NCBI GenBank assembly: GCA_034359265.1 | Contig: CP136890.1 | Location: forward strand, 62,311,501 to 62,375,500 | Length of the DNA: 64,000 bases | Source: Canna indica | Lineage: Eukaryota; Streptophyta; Magnoliopsida; Zingiberales; Cannaceae | Direction: 5' to 3' | Part shown: positions 58,733 through 64,000 of the stretch, one piece after another | Position numbering within the stretch: the stretch's first letter is position 1 | How the letters are laid out: each line of letters opens with the position of its first letter | Program-made: the position numbers and the translations under genes | The notes under the pieces: generated by a model | Database searches by the model: none | Told to the model about the DNA's origin: nothing | What the model saw: only the letters and a program-made list of their open reading frames with translations

Positions 58733-59640
58733 GGGACAAGGACCAATCGGCAGCCACCACGCAGGATGAGAAGATCCTCATTATCAAACCGGCATACAGA
58801 GCATGGAAGCCGAGAAGACATATGTTTAACACGACAGAAAATGCCGATTTGACTTGCCTCGAATTGACACGAAGAGTTGCTATATACCAACAAAACATGA
58901 CGCACGACCACTCACCCCTACCCAACTTTCACAGTCGCTCACACTAACTCGGTCGTCTCTGCCATCTTCTCCTGCTCAGCTTCCCCGATCATTTCCTTCA
59001 GCACAACCTCTGCAATCGCCCACCTCAACTCGACCTCCCCAATCACCAGATCCAATTCGATCTCCATAGACATTCGTTTCAGATTAGCTCCCTTAGACCT
59101 TCCTATCCGGTCCCCACGGCTGACCGCTTCAACATGACTCCCGGAGGACACTCGCTCCAATACTAGTCCGGCTTTAGCAACCACCTACTTGACTTCTGCA
59201 AGCCAAACTGCTCTAATGTGATAACTGAGTTCGGCTTCCCTGGCCACCCAGCATGGCTTGACCAACTTATCCGAGGTCTCCCCCAAAATGCCCAAAAAGA
59301 CCAACTACACCCTTGAGTTAGACCCAAGCCAGAATAAACAACTCTGCCCAGGGACCCCACCTGGTCGCACAAGGATATCCACTATCTCTGGGATCGACCT
59401 CGACCCATTCTGGGCAATCTCACCTTGAGATGTTCAGGCGGCATTACCATCTTCACCTATAATAAATATAGACACGGCGCACCTCAGGTAATCCTAATTC
59501 TAATTTGCATCACCTCCACCTTGGAGTCCCACTGACTTGAGCGTCTGAGTGTCTTTTGCTGGTCTCCCCTCCCGCCGACATCGAACCAGACAAAGAGAGA
59601 TACTGAACGGGACCATAAGACCCTAACTCTCACGTAGGAA
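58733..59640 (+). repeat. Gypsy-like LTR, copy 1 (right part)
   Basis: It continues the sequence cut at 50546: GGGACAAGGACCAATCGGC corresponds to GGTACAAGGACCAATCGAC at 61868. Features are a TATA-like ATAATAAATATAGACAC at about 59458, then ACGGCGCACCTCAGGTAAT and a GC-rich leader to about 59640. The lineage could be Tat-like, as plant LTRs with this leader and an upstream antisense ORF are; this was not confirmed. Confidence 0.55.
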
Positions 59641-60572
59641 CAATACCAATATACTTAAAGAGTAATAATAAATCTCATATATGTGAAAATATATAAACAT
59701 ACTATATTACTCTAGAATATTAATTTAATTTGATTTATATAATTATGAAAGTGTGCAAGTATATTTATATAATTTAATTTAAAATAACTATAAGTAATAA
59801 TTCAATTAAATATAAAAATAGAAAAATAGAAAAATAAAAAATTGAATTGTCTTAGATTAGTAATTAATAAAAACAACATGTTCATATAAAAACACATAGA
59901 AAAATAAAAGTCCATATAAATACATTTATAATCTAGAATAATATAAAAAATAAAATATCAATAAGATGTAAATCTAAAAGCAATAACAATCTTTTTATAT
60001 AATGATATTAATTTGTTTCAAAATACATATATCTTATTCAAAGTAATTTTTTTGAATAAAAAAAATTCAAAACAAATAACACTACTTAGATTTTTAGCCA
60101 AAAAATATCTCGAACCATAATTTAGATGGTTCAATCTCGTACTAGATTTCTGAAGGTTCAACCTCGAATCAAATTTCAGATGATTCAACCTTAAACAAAG
60201 ATCTGATAAAATCGAACAAGGACATTCCCTTCATGAACAATCAAGTAAAAGAGAATTATAATGACGAAGCAAAACAAAATAAGCTCACAAAGGAGCAATA
60301 ATTGTCATAGAGGAGTCATAAAATAAAATAAGCTCACAAAGGAGCAATAATTGTCATAGAGGGGTCATCAAACAAAATAAGCCCACGCTAGAGCAATAGT
60401 CAACCAAAAGGGGGGGAGGCGAATAACCAACCCCAAAGATTTCCTAGAATCAACAAGTGAAAAGTTTAAGGAATCTACTGAGGAGAAAATGCACCCACCT
60501 TGGTGCACTCAAAGAGAACATCACTCTCCTGAGCAGGATCCCCTCGTGGAGAAAATGAGCATTGACCCGGAG
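59641..60572. other. AT-rich spacer with a 49-bp tandem repeat
   Basis: AAGCTCACAAAGGAGCAATA recurs at 60281 and 60330, with a weaker third unit at about 60378. Imperfect repeats of TTCAACCTCGAATCAAATTTCAG lie at 60105-60205. No gene is visible. Confidence 0.6.
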
Positions 60573-61860
60573 TCACAACTGAAGGGTCTCCTCCAAGCGA
60601 CCAAGAAAGTCTTCCTCGGCCTCAAGGTTTACTAGAACGCCATCCTTGACTTCCTTGAGGAGGTCCATCCTCGAAAGGTCAATGTTAGGAGCCAAAAGCT
60701 TAGCTTGCTCTGTCGCCCTCTCAAAGTCTTCCATATACATGGCAAGAGCACAATATCGGAAGCATTTCACCTCTTCCTCAAGGGTCTCCCTAGCCAAGCT
60801 ACACCTCACATGCTCGGCCCTAGTCTCCTCGGTCTCAGCCTTCAGACGAGATTTTTCCGCCACTGCCATGGAGAGGTCCAGGTTCACCATTTCTAGCTCC
60901 ACACTGGCCTTGCCTTTCGTGTCTGCTATCCGGGCGACAGACTCAGAAACAACCACACTCAGACGGGCGACTTCATCAACCTTCGCCACCAAAGCTCTTT
61001 CCATCTTAAGCCTGAAGGCTTCAAGATCTCGAGACTATGCTTAGCACTCTCTTGACGAAGACTCCTTCAACTTACATAGCAAAATTTGGATGTGTTCCCA
61101 AGGATCTACCCCCTCAGGAAAAACCAATTGGTTGTTGGAGTGAAGATGAAGCACCAAACCCGGCTGACGAACCCCTACTGGTGTACTGGCCACCACCACC
61201 ACTTCTAGAGGATGGGACTCATCCTCCTAAGGACGGACGGTTGCTTCGGCAAGAAGGTTCTCCTCTAAATGCCAAGCCATTTTCCGACGCCTCGCTAGCG
61301 TGCCAAGGAAGACTGGAGTCAGAAGAAGCTGATGAGCCGACCACCTCCACTCTCGCCTCGAAAACCCTCGGCTTCCGAGACTGTGAAGCCCTCATAGCCC
61401 TCAACAATTCATCCACCAATGGGCTCTTCCCCCTGACTCCTAAAGAGTTCTCCTGCATTTTTGCCAGGCGAGCACGCATGCCTGGTACGTTCATAAGTGA
61501 GGACATCTCGCCAATAAGAGAAGAAAGGGTCAAATATTTTTGCGTGGAAGATTGTAAAACCTAAAGTCGACAATGATACTAAAGATTGAGGATAAAAAGA
61601 CTTACCGACGGCAACCAACAAACGAAGGGAGAAAGGAACCAGTCGAGAAAAGCGCCAATGGAGCCTACTAGAGACGAAGGTGAAAGAACATAAAGAAAAC
61701 TCACAAGCAAGGAAGGAAAAAAGTCATTTTATAGGCTCAACTTCCCCATCGAACGGCCAACAACGAAGATAAAATTAAATCTATACCGACCAGCTCAGCA
61801 ATCGACGACTCCCTAGAAACTCCCTCCTTGGCACGAACGAACACCTTTTTCACCATGATG
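60573..61860 (-). pseudogene. Antisense ORF region of the Gypsy-like element, copy 2
   Basis: Minus-strand pieces at 61533-61219 (SSLIGEMSSLMNVPGMRARL, VRGKSPLVDELLRAMRASQS) and 61004-60573 (MERALVAKVDEVARLSVVVS, then a long Ala/Glu/Arg/Leu coiled coil of about 140 residues) probably belong to one gene with frame breaks or introns. The family is not recognised; a coiled coil is the only structural call. The region 61095-61860 is duplicated at 49785-50546. The following LTR reads on the opposite strand. Confidence 0.5.
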
Positions 61861-61958
61861 TCCTCCTCAAAAACGAGGGTACAAGGACCAATCGACAGCC
61901 ACCACGCAGGATGAGAAGATCCTCATTATCAGACCGACATACCGGACATGGAAGCTAA
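61861..61958 (+). repeat. Gypsy-like LTR, copy 2 (first ~100 bp)
   Basis: It matches 58733-58810 and contains the unoccupied C2 target site (GAGGGTACAAGGACC). It is cut after GGACATGGAAGC by the hAT element that follows. Confidence 0.65.
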
Positions 61959-62009
61959 TAGTGTTGTAAATGAACCAATACACTCGTTAATAACTTGTGA
62001 ACATACTCC

Positions 62010-62270
62010 TTTAGAGCTTGTTTATGTTCGATTATTTTTTAAATAAACAAGTATGAACCAAATTTCTAAGCTTGTTTAATAAACGAGCTGAGTTCAAACA
62101 CAAACAAGCTCAACTCGTTTATGTTCACGAACATGCTAGTTTACTGTTTGCAAACATACTCATTTAAATACTCGTTTATTGTTCGTGAACATACTCATTT
62201 AAATACCTGTTTATTGTTTGTGAACATACTTGTTTATTGTTTGTGAACTGACCCGTTTAAATACTTATTT
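62010..62270. repeat. Subterminal repeats of hAT element 3
   Basis: Direct and inverted copies of CTCGTTTA/AAACGAG and TTGTTTGTGAACATACT occur; they are typical of transposase-binding subterminal regions. Confidence 0.7.
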
Positions 62271-62534
62271 AAATATTCATATTTTATACCTTTTATAAAT
62301 TATTAATTATTAATTAATAGATAACTTAGTTAATTAATATAATATTAAAATTTAACATTACCCAAACCCATTACCCATTTACTAAACCCTAAAAATCTAA
62401 AACCATTTACCCATCACCCATTCACCCTCACTCGGCTGCCGACTGCCACCACACACCGACATGATATCTCGACCCACTCACCCTCTCGCGCGGAGCATCT
62501 TGGCGACCTCCCCACCCATACGGATCCTCTGATC

Positions 62535-62690
62535 TCGCATCTGCTCATTGGATCTGCTCACTGGATTTGCTCGCTGGATCTGCTCTCGCCGGATCATCTC
62601 GGCGCGCTCGTCGAATCTGCTCATGCGTCGCCGGATCATCTCACGTGCGCTCGCTGGATCTGCTCGTGCGTCGCCAGATCTACTGCTGCT
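62535..62690. repeat. Imperfect GGATCTGCTC repeats
   Basis: At least six units of (G)GATCTGCTC.CTG and CGCCGGATCATCTC are interleaved. They give an open minus-strand frame with Arg-rich residues that I do not consider a gene. Confidence 0.65.
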
Positions 62691-63285
62691 TGTAGTCGTC
62701 GCCTCTTGCCTGGTAATACTCGCCATTCAATCAGTTGCATTTTTTCCTGCAAAAATCAACGAAGAGAAGCTTGACAATCTACTATGTTGTATGTGTAATA
62801 CTCGCTTGGTAATACTCGTATGTGTATGTTGTTGTCGGATCTGCTGCAGACAGTTTATGTTGTATGTGTTTCACTTGTTAGAATGCATTCATTCTATTGA
62901 TTAAGAAAATAACTCATTTAAGTATTTTCCTTGTTTTTAAAGTATTAGGCTAGCAACTCATGGTGACAAACCGACAATTGTGTATATATATGACTCTCTT
63001 TTTTTGTGATTGTTTTTGTCTCCCCCTTATAGTTATTTTTCTAGTAGCTAGATCACTAATCACATTTATGTTTGAAAAGAAAAATAATTATTCTTTGGTT
63101 GTTTACACAAGTAAGTATTTTCTTTGGGTCTATTATTCAGCGAGTTTCTTTGTTCTCTTATATTGTAATAGGTAATATCAATTCAAAGGTCTATTATTTA
63201 GCTCACTAATCACTTTTGATTTAGTATGCTTATTTGACTTGTACAAATTCTATTACTGTTATATTTTTGTTATATATTTTTAGCT

Positions 63286-63912
63286 ATGTCATATAGTATC
63301 TCATTAGAAGAACAAGCAAATTCAACTCTAACTTCAAGACCACCTGATTTAGAACTTGCACTACAAAGTGTTGAATCAACCAATTCAATCATGGCCGATG
63401 AGGAGGTAGATATTGAAAAAGCAATAGAAGCAAATAATGATAATCAAGTGATGGACTTGGCAGAGGACAAAGCAAATGAAGATAATCCATTTGAAAAAAT
63501 GAAGAGAAAAAAGACATCGGGTGTTTGGAATGAGTTCACAATTATTAAGCTTCCAAATGGGACTGAGAAAGTGGAATGCAACCATTGTCATGTGAAACTT
63601 CAAAAGAGCGCCACAGGAACCACTACACAATACAAGATACACTTGGATAATTGCCCAAGACGAAAATATTCTGCCAAATGTCAACTGAATCTTTCTGTAC
63701 AAATGAACTTAAGTATAAATTTTATCCAAGATGACATGTGATATCTTAACAATTCCTATTAGCATAGTGACTTCTAAGACAGCTTTTAGTGCCGATGGCA
63801 GAGTAATAGATTCATATCGTTCATCATTTGGAATAGATACCATTGAAATGTTACTTTGTGGGAGTGATTGGTATCAGACTTTTAATGGAATTTATAAGAA
63901 GACAAGATCAGT
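63286..63912 (+). pseudogene. hAT transposase deletion derivative: BED finger joined to dimerisation domain
   Basis: An acidic N-terminus (63286-63490) precedes a BED zinc finger (SGVWNEFTIIKLPNG, CNHCHVKLQKSATGTT, HLDNCPRR; about 63520-63660). After LNLSVQ, at about 63703, the sequence passes directly to the C-terminal hAT domain, in another frame: ILSKMTCDILTIPISIV, SKTAFSADGRVIDSYRSSFG, LCGSDWYQ (63724-63880). A GTAAGT donor follows at 63910. The whole RNase-H-like catalytic core, normally about 400 residues, is missing, and a frameshift lies near 63715. It cannot cut DNA. Confidence 0.8.
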
Positions 63913-64000
63913 AAGTTTTATAATTTAAATGTTTTAGATTATATCATTTATTCATTTTACTTAATTTTTATTGTCTTATAACATGATTTTATTGCTTTTA

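Larger units (their letters stand above)
61959..64000 (+). mobile_element. hAT element 3, left end to window edge
   Basis: Its probable terminus is TAGTGTTGTAAATGAACC at 61959, followed by subterminal repeats of CTCGTTTATTGTTCGTGAAC and ACATACTCATTTAAATA (62010-62270). An untranslated leader follows, then the coding region (63286-63912). The right end is outside the window. The class is supported by the BED finger and hAT dimerisation domain. Confidence 0.75.

Noticed and set aside
62478..62726. 82-codon Arg-rich minus ORF
   Set aside because: It is produced by GGATCTGCTC repeats in the leader of a hAT element; no other support.
1..64000. tRNA, rRNA or disease-resistance (NLR) genes
   Set aside because: I looked for tRNA-like box pairs with a foldable cloverleaf, rRNA cores and NB-ARC motifs. 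Only the SINE showed tRNA-like boxes; reading by eye could still miss a short RNA gene.

Overview
This is nuclear DNA of a flowering plant. The evidence is intron-containing genes, tRNA-iMet-primed LTR retrotransposons with plant Copia (SIRE-type) and Gypsy (Tekay-type chromovirus) proteins, hAT and CACTA transposons, and a plant-type SAC3/GANP gene. A monocot is possible but not shown. Almost everything is mobile DNA nested inside mobile DNA; the only host-type gene is one SAC3B-like locus, and it is broken.

Layout. 1-8744: a gag-only Copia-type element (C1) on the + strand, cut by the window start, with a Gypsy solo LTR inside its 3' LTR. 8745-14106: a hAT transposon (minus strand, BED finger to hAT C-terminal domain) split by a SIRE-type solo LTR with a perfect 5-bp duplication. 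14107-15246: an old LTR-like remnant. 15247-16855: a second, truncated hAT copy. 16856-17735 and 35382-35824: two parts of a CACTA transposon. 17736-35381: a decayed Gypsy element lying between them. 22233-34888: a 12.7-kb SIRE-type Copia element (minus strand) inside the Gypsy, with an internal third LTR, a duplicated gag and an inverted 1.3-kb block. 35825-40357: further Gypsy LTR material with a short non-autonomous hAT element and a hairpin array. 41439-48338: the SAC3B-like pseudogene, with one copy of the same SINE family on each side. 49785-61958: two copies of a Gypsy-like LTR with upstream antisense ORF; the first is split by an almost complete gag-only Copia element (C2, 50547-58732). 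61959-64000: the start of a third hAT, whose BED finger is joined almost directly to the C-terminal dimerisation domain.

How the parts relate. The target-site duplications and restored reading frames give an order of insertion: CACTA, then Gypsy, then SIRE; hAT, then SIRE solo LTR; Gypsy-like LTR, then C2. C1 and C2 are one family: both carry gag but no recognisable pol, and C2 also carries a second ORF resembling the putative plant transposon domain. They would need reverse transcriptase and integrase from another element, possibly a SIRE-type one like that at 22-35 kb. The LTRs of both Copia families carry dense arrays of the palindrome GGTCGACC just upstream of the TATA box, which is the most distinctive unexplained sequence signal here.

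All coordinates, domain calls and duplications come from reading the sequence by eye; no database search was run. Family names rest on recognised motifs.
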